Shown here: positions 56,137 through 63,879 of the stretch, one piece after another
Layout of the letters: each line of letters starts with the position of its first letter
Numbering within the stretch: the first letter of the stretch is position 1
NCBI GenBank assembly: GCA_016716235.1
Contig: JADJWS010000002.1
Coordinates: 124,001-188,000 of the forward strand
Direction: 5' to 3'
Length of the DNA stretch: 64,000 nucleotides
Origin: Candidatus Defluviilinea gracilis
GTDB lineage: Bacteria; Chloroflexota; Anaerolineae; Anaerolineales; Villigracilaceae
Translations under genes and position numbers: made by a program
The notes under the pieces: model-generated
The model's input: the letters and a program-made list of their open reading frames with translations, nothing else
Databases searched by the model: none
Told to the model about the DNA's origin: nothing

Positions 56137-57807
56137 TTATTTCGCCCCTTCAGGTTGCGCGAATCGCAACAACCATTCGCTAGAGAATTCTTCCGTCACC
56201 GTTGTCTCAGGCGTGACGACGATCACCCATGTTTGACCAAATTTGAGCGGGAATAATTTATCCTCACCCGCATACAAAAACCGAATCGGCTTGCGAACGC
56301 CCGTTTGAATTTCCTCTTCGCTGAGTTCGGTGCTCCAGCGGATGTCGTATCGCAATCCATCGCGGAATAGAATCGCGTCGCCCGTTAGGTTTGCCTCGAG
56401 ATGAATATCCAAATTGGTGGGGGAAACAACATCGTGTTTCGCAAACAGAACGACCACGTTCTCGAATTGCAGTTGGCGATTCGTCAAACGATCCACTTCG
56501 GGATGCAGGATGCCCGCTGTGTCTGAACTTGCATCATCCACCGATCGCCAGTAACTTTGCGAGAGCGCGTCGTATTCCCAGCCCGATTGATTCAAATAAG
56601 CGATGAATACATGCAGTTCATCGGCAATCATTCCTCCCGCGGGCGGCTCCTCTGAAAATGTGTTGCTCGTGTAATCAATGGTAATCTTTGGCTCTTTGTA
56701 ATTTCGCGCAACGGCGGGCAGGTTGTCAATTCCATACATATATCCGCCGCCCTGAATATCATGCGTCACCAGCACGCACTGCGGAAGTTCCGTCAACACT
56801 TCGGGCGAGGCGAGCGCGTAGATCAGGCATGAGTTGGTAAACATCGCCGCGATGTCTGCGTACACGAGTCGCCCCGAGCGGATCGGTCCGATCTTGGGTT
56901 CGGGGAGAGTCGTCGAAGATGGGAGAATGTCGCTGGACTGAATCAAGCCGACGTCCAGAGAAAGAAGCGTGGATTCGACGTTCACCGCGTCGCTCCACCC
57001 CGAGGCTGGATCCACATCGGAATCCCGACTCTCATCCCCGACATGTTTCTGCGCGAACTCCAACTGCGGGGGATTCGCAACCGCGATGTGATATGTGCCC
57101 GCGCTCACGTTGAATCCATAATAGCCGTTGCTGTCGGTCGTCGTTTGTTGGAGCAGGTTGAGATTCGCGTCGTAGAGGTTGACGCACACGCCGCCGACGC
57201 CGCGTTCCCACGCGTCTTGCATGTTGTTTTGATTCGCATCGAGCCATGCGCGGTTGCCGAGGATGAAATTTGTCTGCGTGAAAATTTCGCGGCGCGTATC
57301 GCATCCGCCAGTGACGGGCGATTCGGGCGCGGGGAATTCGCCATAAAAAGTTGTGAGGAACCGCGTCGCGCCTTCGGTGATGTAGATCTCGAACACGAGC
57401 GGCGAAAACGACAAGCCCGCCTGCGGCCGCGCGGTGACGGGGAAATGCGAGATCGATACGAGTAGCGCGGGAAGTTCGAGCAGTGACGGGTCTTGCACGT
57501 GCAAGCCCGTGAGCGGATTGATGAGTTGCGGAGGTTCGATGGTTTGTGTCGGCGGCGGGGGAGAGGTTGGCTCGAGGGTGTTCGTTGGCGCGGGTTGTGT
57601 TGCGGTGGTGGGTGCGCAACTGACGAGGAGGAGAAAAAATACTATGAGCCAATGCAGGTGACTGTCACTTCGTAAGTGACAGTCACCTGAAGCAGGGGCG
57701 ACCCGCCAATGCCAAACGTGACGATTGTTAGTGTTTGTACGATGCTGTGTATGACGCGCGGGAAGCCCAGACGGGTCGCCCCTACTGTTACAATTTCTCA
57801 AACTCAT
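56137..57807 (-). CDS. DUF3048 lipoprotein with an inserted SdrD B-like domain
   Basis: A lipoprotein with a signal (LIVFFLLLVSC) whose Cys is residue 64 of the longest frame. The DUF3048 pattern begins LINPLTGLHVQDPSL and includes RPQAGLSFSPLVFEIYITEG. At about residues 182-288 it is interrupted by an SdrD_B/Cna B-like beta-sandwich (GNRAWLDANQNNMQDAWERG, TDSNGYYGFNV). DUF3048 then resumes (KIGPIRSGRLVYADIAAMF) to the end. The first 50 codons are encoded by two hairpin repeats, so the real start is uncertain: it may be coupled to the HIT stop, or lie just before the signal at a non-ATG codon. Function of DUF3048 is unknown. Confidence 0.78.
   Translation of the reverse strand: MSLRNCNSRGDPSGLPARHTQHRTNTNNRHVWHWRVAPASGDCHLRSDSHLHWLIVFFLLLVSCAPTTATQPAPTNTLEPTSPPPPTQTIEPPQLINPLTGLHVQDPSLLELPALLVSISHFPVTARPQAGLSFSPLVFEIYITEGATRFLTTFYGEFPAPESPVTGGCDTRREIFTQTNFILGNRAWLDANQNNMQDAWERGVGGVCVNLYDANLNLLQQTTTDSNGYYGFNVSAGTYHIAVANPPQLEFAQKHVGDESRDSDVDPASGWSDAVNVESTLLSLDVGLIQSSDILPSSTTLPEPKIGPIRSGRLVYADIAAMFTNSCLIYALASPEVLTELPQCVLVTHDIQGGGYMYGIDNLPAVARNYKEPKITIDYTSNTFSEEPPAGGMIADELHVFIAYLNQSGWEYDALSQSYWRSVDDASSDTAGILHPEVDRLTNRQLQFENVVVLFAKHDVVSPTNLDIHLEANLTGDAILFRDGLRYDIRWSTELSEEEIQTGVRKPIRFLYAGEDKLFPLKFGQTWVIVVTPETTVTEEFSSEWLLRFAQPEGAK
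57656..57688. repeat. Hairpin at the DUF3048 gene start
   Basis: AGGTGACTGTCACTT and AAGTGACAGTCACCT form a perfect 15-bp stem over CGT. It lies immediately before the lipoprotein signal codons and could mask the initiation region. Confidence 0.8.
57692..57785. repeat. Inverted-repeat element (94 bp) between HIT and DUF3048
   Basis: AGGGGCGACCCG (57694-57705) and CGGGTCGCCCCT (57772-57783) are perfect terminal inverted repeats of a 94-base unit. The GTAGGGGCG end recurs at 32737-32763. Confidence 0.78.
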
Positions 57808-58273
57808 TCTTCACGCGCTCATACGTTGATTCAAGTTCCTCAGGCAGCACCCGCGTTTCCCCCACTGTTGACATGAAGTTCGTGTCGCCCTTCCAGCGCG
57901 GCACGATGTGGATGTGGACGTGTTCCTTCACGCCCGCGCCCGCCGCTTCGCCGATGTTCACGCCGACGTTGAATCCCTGCGGGTGGTAGATGTTTTTCAA
58001 CGCGGTCGTACAGCGCGAAGTCAACTCGATCATTTCGGCGCGGGTCGCTGAATCCAACTCTTCGAGATTTGGCTTATGGACGAAGGGGATGACCATCAAA
58101 TGTCCGCTCGTGTAGGGATAGCGGTTGAGGATCACAAACGCCCGCTCGCCGCGATACGCGATGAGGTTCTCCGCGCTGTCTTCCATCGCTTGCGCAATGC
58201 AAAACACACAGCCTTCTGCTTTGTCGTGATTTTCGATGTATTCCATACGCCACGGTGACCAGAGGTGATTCAT
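57788..58273 (-). CDS. HIT-family nucleotide hydrolase/transferase
   Basis: A 161-residue histidine-triad protein. The triad is VKEHVHIHIVPRW near residue 117, with an N-terminal CVFC zinc pair at 22-25. The opening LWSPWRMEYIENH and YPYTSGHLMVIPFVHKPNL are typical of the AP4A phosphorylase/Hint-like group that cleaves AMP conjugates or diadenosine polyphosphates. It overlaps the DUF2726 gene's stop by four bases and is followed by the DUF3048 gene's long frame. Length is normal. Confidence 0.93.
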   Translation of the reverse strand: MNHLWSPWRMEYIENHDKAEGCVFCIAQAMEDSAENLIAYRGERAFVILNRYPYTSGHLMVIPFVHKPNLEELDSATRAEMIELTSRCTTALKNIYHPQGFNVGVNIGEAAGAGVKEHVHIHIVPRWKGDTNFMSTVGETRVLPEELESTYERVKNEFEKL

Positions 58274-58854
58274 TGGGAAATGAAAGAAATCCTTTCCTGT
58301 ATCTGTTTTCTTAACTCGGTTGGGTCGTACTTTTCTTGTACTTTCATTCGAATAAATGGTAGCCCAATCGCCCTAAATGTTTCATCTTTAAACCTATCAC
58401 GTTCCGCGTTATAGTATATTTTGTGACTACTGTCATCAAGTTCTATAACAAGTATTGGCTCAATGTTGTTTCTGCTACAAAGTAAAAAGTCAACGTGTTT
58501 GCACATAATTTGATTCTCGTGAAATTTACGATTCTCAGGTTCGTTTCTAAGGGTGATGAAATCTCCCATTCGCACCTTCATAAGTATGGTGTATTTATCC
58601 TCAACTGCCTGCCGCAGAGATTCCAGCAAGACTTTTTCTCGATATGTAATTACATATTGTTTTTTCTTATATGCTGGCTGGTCGTGGCTTGAGATGCCCA
58701 ACTCTACTGGTCTTGCTACATCGCGTTTTTCTTCCCGTTCCAGTGTTTGGGAAGGCGTTTCTTGATTATCTCCAATAAGCGAATCTATGAATTCGCGAAT
58801 TGCTAAAAGAATATTTCGAAGAGCCATGAAAAACTTTTCAAAAAACTTACCCAT
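58270..58854 (-). CDS. DUF2726 nuclease-like protein
   Basis: A 194-residue protein. The family pattern is KKQYVITYREKVLLESLRQA, then HVDFLLCSRNNIEPILVIELDDSSH and FKDETFRAIGLPFIRMKV. The acidic FLLC...IELDDSS region and the Lys-rich end resemble a PD-(D/E)XK nuclease core. DUF2726 proteins are often found near topoisomerases or in defence contexts, but the role is unknown. The first 25 residues are hydrophobic with charged edges, perhaps a membrane tether. It is AT-richer than its neighbours and begins the operon that continues to HIT. Confidence 0.8.
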   Translation of the reverse strand: MGKFFEKFFMALRNILLAIREFIDSLIGDNQETPSQTLEREEKRDVARPVELGISSHDQPAYKKKQYVITYREKVLLESLRQAVEDKYTILMKVRMGDFITLRNEPENRKFHENQIMCKHVDFLLCSRNNIEPILVIELDDSSHKIYYNAERDRFKDETFRAIGLPFIRMKVQEKYDPTELRKQIQERISFISQ

Positions 58855-58917
58855 TTCTACCTCTTTGGATTTGAGCTATAGCCATTATAGGCTAAAAAAT
58901 CTAACAACCCTGAGTTT

Positions 58918-58952
58918 TTCATCCTTCATCCTTCCTAATTCATCCTTTTTCG
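58918..58952. repeat. TCATCCT heptamer tract before xseA
   Basis: TCATCCT, TCATCCT, TCCTAAT and TCATCCT units in 7-base phase, just before the xseA start. Confidence 0.75.
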
Positions 58953-58967
58953 ATTATCCTCCCACCA

Positions 58968-60182
58968 ATGCAACCGTCCCTTTTCCCCGCTCAAACGCCG
59001 CAAACATTCACTGTTTCCAAACTGACATTCCATATCCGCAAATTGTTGGAGGAGAACGAGATTCTTCAAGATGTGTGGGTGCAGGGAGAGATCTCGAATC
59101 TCTCGCGTCCCGCGTCGGGACATGTGTACTTCACTCTCAAGGATGCCAACGCTTCGTTGAAGTGTGTGATGTGGAAGACCAGCGCGGCGCGACTCAACCT
59201 TGCGATGCGCGACGGCATGGAAGTGGAAGTCCATGGCAAGATCGGCATCTACGAACCGCAAGGGCAATATCAACTCTACGCGGATCAGATCCGCCCTGTG
59301 GGGGAGGGCGCGCTATACCAAGAGTTCATGCGCCTCAAAGCGCAACTCGAAGCCGAGGGATTGTTCGACCCTGAACGCAAACGTTCCATCCCTGAACTGC
59401 CGCGCAAGATTGGGATCGTCACCTCCGCAACAGGCGCGGCATTGCGCGATATGCTCAACACACTGCGTAGACGTTTGCCGCTCGTTGAAGTCGTCCTCGC
59501 CCCCTCACCCGTGCAGGGAAACGAAGCTCCTCCCGCCCTCGTCAAAGCCATCAATTCTCCAATTCTCCAATCCTCCGATGTAATTATCCTCGCCCGCGGC
59601 GGCGGCTCCATTGAAGATCTCTGGGCATTCAACGACGAACGCGTCGTCCGCGCGGTAGCCGCGTCGAGTGTGCCGATCATTTCGGGCGTCGGTCACGAAA
59701 CGGACTTCACCCTCTGCGATTTCGCCGCCGACCTCCGCGCCCCAACTCCCACCGCCGCCGCGGAACTCGCAACCCAGATCACGATCCAAGACCTAGCCGC
59801 CACAATCTCCAATCTCAATTCTCTAATTCTCACCCACACACTAACAACCCTCTCCTCAAAACAATTCTCTCTAAACTCACTTGCCTCCCAACTCCGCTAT
59901 CTTTCTCCCTCGCGCCTCATCCAATCAGAATCCCAGCGCGTGGATGAATTATCTCGCCGCGCGTCTTCGTCCGCGTTCAATCGTATAATTTTGGAAAGCA
60001 AACACCTCGAAGGGACTCGCAAACGACTCGAAGCGTTGAGTCCGCTGGCGGTGTTGGCGCGCGGATATGCCGTGGTGACGCGAAAAGACGATGGCAGTGT
60101 TGTATCCCGCGTTGCGCAGGCGAGTGATGAAATGAAAGTTAGAGTCAGTGATGGAGAGTTTGAAGTCAAACACTCGCCCTGA
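58968..60182 (+). CDS. xseA: Exodeoxyribonuclease VII large subunit
   Basis: A 404-residue XseA. The N-terminal OB fold has WVQGEISNLSRPASGHVYFTL, the family signature, and the catalytic domain has IGIVTSATGAALRDMLNTL, ILARGGGSIEDLWAFNDE, GHETDFTLCDFAADLRAPTP and the C-terminal LAVLARGYAVVTR. The complex with XseB degrades single-stranded DNA. Two repeat tracts are read in frame, at 59551-59578 (AATTCTCC octamers) and 59802-59835 (AATCTCC heptamers), encoding runs such as SNLNSLILTHTL. The stop codon itself is supplied by a palindromic repeat (60175-60226). Confidence 0.96.
   Translation: MQPSLFPAQTPQTFTVSKLTFHIRKLLEENEILQDVWVQGEISNLSRPASGHVYFTLKDANASLKCVMWKTSAARLNLAMRDGMEVEVHGKIGIYEPQGQYQLYADQIRPVGEGALYQEFMRLKAQLEAEGLFDPERKRSIPELPRKIGIVTSATGAALRDMLNTLRRRLPLVEVVLAPSPVQGNEAPPALVKAINSPILQSSDVIILARGGGSIEDLWAFNDERVVRAVAASSVPIISGVGHETDFTLCDFAADLRAPTPTAAAELATQITIQDLAATISNLNSLILTHTLTTLSSKQFSLNSLASQLRYLSPSRLIQSESQRVDELSRRASSSAFNRIILESKHLEGTRKRLEALSPLAVLARGYAVVTRKDDGSVVSRVAQASDEMKVRVSDGEFEVKHSP
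59551..59578. repeat. Octamer tract inside xseA
   Basis: AATTCTCC, AATTCTCC and AATCCTCC in 8-base phase; a second tract of AATCTCC/AATTCTC heptamers lies at 59802-59835. Confidence 0.75.
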
Positions 60183-60226
60183 GCGGAGAGACTGAGTGTA
60201 AGTCGAAGTCTCGTAGACGAAGGGCG
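60175..60226. repeat. CGCCCTGAGCGG palindrome covering the xseA stop
   Basis: CGCCCTGAGCG and CGAAGGGCG bracket a 52-base module of the same family as 20961-21017. The CCC-TGA within it gives the last codon and the stop of xseA. Confidence 0.75.
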
Positions 60227-60318
60227 CTATCAGGCAAACAAATATTTGAATCAAATTGCGCTTCGTCTGCGGGACGGAGAAGCGCCGTCCCTCCGCTCAG
60301 CGCGGAAAAGGAATAACT

Positions 60319-60570
60319 ATGCCAAAAGCATCAACCAAGAAATCAGAAAGACCTGTGGAAGAATTAACCTACGAAGAAGCGCTGGCTGAACTTGAAGGGA
60401 TCGTCGAAACGCTGGAAGGGGAGCAGAGTCAACTCGATGAGGCGATCAAACTTTTTGAGCGCGGGCAGGCTCTGGCGGCGCGATGTGGCGTCTTGCTCGA
60501 GGCGGCGCAACTCAAAGTGAAGCAAGTCGCGGGCGACGATGTGTCCGCGTTCGAGGAAGAGTCTGAATGA
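60319..60570 (+). CDS. xseB: Exodeoxyribonuclease VII small subunit
   Basis: An 83-residue XseB. LTYEEALAELEGIVETLEGEQ followed by LDEAIKLFERGQALAARC is the whole family core, a two-helix hairpin; the N-terminal 18 residues are basic (PKASTKKSERP). The ATG at 60319 has AAAAGGAA before it. The 136-base gap from xseA, filled by a repeat, is unusual for a pair that generally overlaps. The stop overlaps the next gene by four bases. Confidence 0.95.
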   Translation: MPKASTKKSERPVEELTYEEALAELEGIVETLEGEQSQLDEAIKLFERGQALAARCGVLLEAAQLKVKQVAGDDVSAFEEESE

Positions 60571-61019
60571 GTGTGTTGGATATTTTGCAAAACAAAGCGC
60601 TGATCGCGGGTCTCATCGCATGGATACTCGCGCAGATCATCAAATTGCCGCTCGATTTTTTTCGCACGCGCAAATGGAACTGGTCGTTGATGCTCACGAC
60701 AGGCGGGATGCCGAGTTCGCATTCATCGTTGATGACCGCCACGACTCTCGCAATCGGTTTGTATCACGGCTTTGCGAATCCATTGTTCGCGTTGGGCGTT
60801 GCCATCACGATGATCGTCACGTACGACGCGGCGGGCGTGCGCCAGCAGGCGGGCATCCACGCGCAACGCATCAACGTGTTGTTCGATGAATTGTTGAAGG
60901 GGCACATCTTCAGCGAAAAAGATTTGCGCGAAGTGATCGGTCACACGCCGCTCGAAGTGGCGGGCGGAATTTTATTGGGCATCATCGTCGCGACGAGTCA
61001 GTGGATGATCTGGAAATGA
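60567..61019 (+). CDS. Divergent PAP2-family membrane protein
   Basis: A 150-residue protein of the divergent PAP2 (DUF212-like) family. TTGGMPSSHSSLMTA and GHTPLEVAGGILLG are the two signatures, corresponding to the phosphatase motifs, and DAAGVRQQAG lies between them. There are about four membrane helices. The reaction is not established for this branch; lipid phosphate hydrolysis is presumed. It overlaps xseB by four bases. Its end nearly abuts the convergent murJ gene, with no terminator between. Confidence 0.88.
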   Translation: MSVLDILQNKALIAGLIAWILAQIIKLPLDFFRTRKWNWSLMLTTGGMPSSHSSLMTATTLAIGLYHGFANPLFALGVAITMIVTYDAAGVRQQAGIHAQRINVLFDELLKGHIFSEKDLREVIGHTPLEVAGGILLGIIVATSQWMIWK

Positions 61020-61023
61020 AATG

Positions 61024-62640
61024 TCATTGCGAGGAGGGCGCAGTCCGACGAAGCCGCGAAAGCGTCCTCATTACAGCCCTAATTACAATTTGGATTTCTG
61101 GGACTTTGAGAATCGTTACCCCCGCCACATAAATGACTCCCCCAAGCGCGACCCCTCCCAACGCGACAAGCCAACGCGTCTGACCTAGGGTGGACTGGGT
61201 CCACACCTCTAAGCCGATTCCCATCCCCAGCGCCGCCAGCGCGACTCTCCACGCGCTGTTTGCGATTGCCTTGCCTTCAATTCCATTCAACCGTTTTCGC
61301 ATGAAGATGAACAACGCGATTGCCTCAAGCGCGGTGGCGAGTGAATTTGCGAGCGCAAGTCCGCCAAGCGGAAACCATCCAATTGACGCGAAATATTTTG
61401 AAAATAAGATACTGAACACCACATTGAGTCCCATCGCGATCGTGCCGATGATGACGGGGGTCTTTGTGTCTTGCTGTGCATAGAAGGCGCGCGTCAACAC
61501 CTCCATAATGGAGTGACCGACGAGTCCCGCCGCGAACCAGAGCAATGCCCACGCTACGAGTTGAACATCGCGCGAATCGAATTCGCCGCGTTGATAAAGG
61601 AATGAGATCAACGGCCCGCGCAAGAGGATGAGTCCCACACTGGCGGGGACAGCCATCAACAAGATTCCGCGAAGCGATGCGGCAAGCGAGGCGCGCATCT
61701 CGTCTATTTTGCCGAGCGCGTGCTGTGCAGAAAAAGTTGGCATGGCGGCAATCGCAACCGATTGAGCAATCGCGGCTTGCGCCATGAGCATCAATGAGAA
61801 TGCGTATGTGAGGCTGGCGACACTGCCTGCTTCCATTGTAGAGGCGAGATTCGTGTTGACCCAAAAGTTGAGTTGAACGACGGCGACGCCGAGGAGGCGG
61901 GGGAGCATGAGGAGGAGGACATTGCGAACATGAGAGTTAGTAAGACCAAGGGACCAGTAATCAGTGATCAGTAATTGGCGTTCAGTGAGGAGTTTCCATA
62001 TGGATGGAATTTGTACGACGAGATATAAAACCGCGCCGATGACGACTCCCCAAGCAAGTCCATAAATTCCCATTGAGGGCGCGAGGAAGATTGCGCCGAA
62101 GATGATGCCGAGTTGGTACATGGCGGGAGTGAGCGCGGGGATGAGAAAGATTTGATGCGCGTTGAGGATGCCGACGATTAATCCACCCAAGCCGAATAGG
62201 ACGGCTGAAATCAATTGAATGCGAAGAAGTGATACCGTGAGCGAAAAAAGTTGAGGGTCAGTAGAGAGTCCAGGGGCGAGGGCGAAGCGGACAACTTGAG
62301 GGGCGAACAAGGCTATTAATGCCGCGAGCAGGCTGAGGGTGAGAGTGACCGTGTTCGCAAGCGCGGAGGCGAGTCGCCATGCCGAATCCGTATCCTCTTT
62401 GGCGAGCAGTCCAGTAAACGTCGGAATGAATGCCGAGCCAAGCGCGCCGCCCGCGACGAGGAGGAAGAGAGTCTCGCTGACGCGGTTCGCGGCGAAGAAC
62501 GCGTCGAGTTCGGGCGAGGCGCCGAATGTGTCCGCGACGAGGATGCCGCGAGCGAGTCCCGCGAGTTGACCGAAGAGGATCGCGAACATCACCGTCCCCG
62601 CGGCGCGCGCGATCTGTTTGTTTGCGTTGGAAGTTGTCAC
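61024..62640 (-). CDS. murJ: Lipid II flippase MurJ
   Basis: A 538-residue MurJ/MviN with about 14 membrane helices. The opening IARAAGTVMFAILFGQLAGLARGIL and LVADTFGASPELDAFFAANR are typical, and YQRGEFDSRDVQLVAWAL and RAFYAQQDTKTPVIIG lie in the second half. The charged residues of the central cavity are at positions expected. A 7-base repeat tract at 61950-61990 is read in frame as LLITDYWSLGL, lying in a loop between helices near residue 225. The first bases of a TGTCATTGCGAGGA repeat lie just beyond its stop. Confidence 0.95.
   Translation of the reverse strand: MTTSNANKQIARAAGTVMFAILFGQLAGLARGILVADTFGASPELDAFFAANRVSETLFLLVAGGALGSAFIPTFTGLLAKEDTDSAWRLASALANTVTLTLSLLAALIALFAPQVVRFALAPGLSTDPQLFSLTVSLLRIQLISAVLFGLGGLIVGILNAHQIFLIPALTPAMYQLGIIFGAIFLAPSMGIYGLAWGVVIGAVLYLVVQIPSIWKLLTERQLLITDYWSLGLTNSHVRNVLLLMLPRLLGVAVVQLNFWVNTNLASTMEAGSVASLTYAFSLMLMAQAAIAQSVAIAAMPTFSAQHALGKIDEMRASLAASLRGILLMAVPASVGLILLRGPLISFLYQRGEFDSRDVQLVAWALLWFAAGLVGHSIMEVLTRAFYAQQDTKTPVIIGTIAMGLNVVFSILFSKYFASIGWFPLGGLALANSLATALEAIALFIFMRKRLNGIEGKAIANSAWRVALAALGMGIGLEVWTQSTLGQTRWLVALGGVALGGVIYVAGVTILKVPEIQIVIRAVMRTLSRLRRTAPSSQ
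61950..61990. repeat. AGTAATC heptamer tract inside murJ
   Basis: AGTAATC, AGTGATC, AGTAATT and AGTGAGG-type units at 7-base phase, encoding a loop of MurJ. Confidence 0.7.
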
Positions 62641-62657
62641 GAGCGGAGATTATAAAC

Positions 62658-62763
62658 GACCCCCTCCCAGCCTCCCCCAAATTCCGCAGAAAAAGTTTGA
62701 ATGATTATTCATAATTCGCAAGCGGAATTTGGGGGAGGTGCCGCTTCAGCGGCGGTGGGGGTC
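62658..62763. mobile_element. MITE-like element (copy B, 106 bp)
   Basis: CCTCCCCCAAATTCCGC (62671-62687) and GCGGAATTTGGGGGAGG (62722-62738) are perfect 17-bp inverted arms; GACCCCC and GGGGGTC extend outside. The same order (CCGCCG, CCTCCCCCAAATTC) occurs inverted at 34119-34217. Its last bases lie just before a TATAAT used by the next gene. Confidence 0.85.
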
Positions 62764-62787
62764 GGGGTCGGGATTATAATCATGCTT

Positions 62788-63879
62788 ATGAGCGTAGTGA
62801 CCCAACACGGATATTTGGTCATCGCCGATATTTCGGGATACACATCGTTCCTCGCGGGAACGGAGTTGGAACATTCGCACGAAATACTTTCTGACCTGCT
62901 CGAGACAATCTGCGAAAAGATCGAAACGGTTTTGACGTTGCACAAGTTGGAAGGTGACGCCGTGTTCGCGTACATCCCCGAATCAAGGATCACGCGCGGC
63001 GAGACGATCCTTGAGTTGATGGAATCAACATATGTGACGTTTCGGGACAAGCAAGTTTCAATGAAGCGCGCAACGACCTGTACGTGCAATGCGTGCCGCA
63101 ACATCCCAACGCTCGACCTGAAATTCATCGCGCATCACGGCGATTATGTGATCCAACAAGTGCGAGACATCCGCGAGATGGTTGGCACGGATGTCAATCT
63201 CACGCATCGGTTGTTGAAGAATCATGTCACTGAATCTACGGGTTGGCGGGCGTACATGCTGATCACTGAACGATGCCTCGACCATTTGAATTTGAATCTT
63301 GAGAACACGCATGTGCAGATGGAAGAGTACGAACATTTAGGCGATGTGAAAACCTACAACATTGACTTGCATCAGCGATACAAAGAACTCACAGAAACGC
63401 GCCGCATCTTGATTGACGAAAAAGATGCGGACGTGATCGTACGCATTGACTTCCCCACGCCTCCCGCCGTGACGTGGGAATGGATGCAAGACCCGCTCAA
63501 GCGCAACTTATGGATGCAGGGTCATGTCAAATGGAGTGTCGGCGATAGACCGCGCGGGCGCGCGGGCAGAGGCGCAAGCAATCATTGCGCGCATGGAAAA
63601 AACACCAGCACCGAAGTGACTCTCGATTGGCGTCCATTCGAATACTCCACCATTGATTCGTTTGAGAATGGACAGAAAAAGATGTCTGAGACAATTCGGC
63701 TGGAAGCGCTGCCCGACGGCGGGACGCGTGTCCACGATGCGATGGTGATGTATCTACCGCTCCCGCGCTTTCTGCGGCGTCCTCTCGTGCGCTTTCTTTT
63801 ACTGCGTCAAATGCATTACGACCAATTCCTGAAAAATGCCGTGCAAATGGCTGGGGATGAGCATGCAAAAGATTCGTAG
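62788..63879 (+). CDS. DUF2652 cyclase-like protein with SRPBCC-like C-terminus
   Basis: A 363-residue protein. The N-terminal half (GYLVIADISGYTSFLAGTEL, then KLEGDAVFAY) resembles the class III nucleotidyl cyclase core of DUF2652 with metal-type Asp residues; CTCNACRNIPTLDLKF and MVGTDVNLTHRLLKN are family segments. The C-terminal half has a START/SRPBCC-like beginning (VIVRIDFPTPPAVTWEWMQD) and ends with a hydrophobic helix (LPRFLRRPLVRFLLL). The ATG at 62788 lies eight bases after a TATAAT (62775-62780), so the message is probably leaderless; the ATG at 62782 would lie too close. Cyclase activity is not shown. Confidence 0.82.
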   Translation: MSVVTQHGYLVIADISGYTSFLAGTELEHSHEILSDLLETICEKIETVLTLHKLEGDAVFAYIPESRITRGETILELMESTYVTFRDKQVSMKRATTCTCNACRNIPTLDLKFIAHHGDYVIQQVRDIREMVGTDVNLTHRLLKNHVTESTGWRAYMLITERCLDHLNLNLENTHVQMEEYEHLGDVKTYNIDLHQRYKELTETRRILIDEKDADVIVRIDFPTPPAVTWEWMQDPLKRNLWMQGHVKWSVGDRPRGRAGRGASNHCAHGKNTSTEVTLDWRPFEYSTIDSFENGQKKMSETIRLEALPDGGTRVHDAMVMYLPLPRFLRRPLVRFLLLRQMHYDQFLKNAVQMAGDEHAKDS

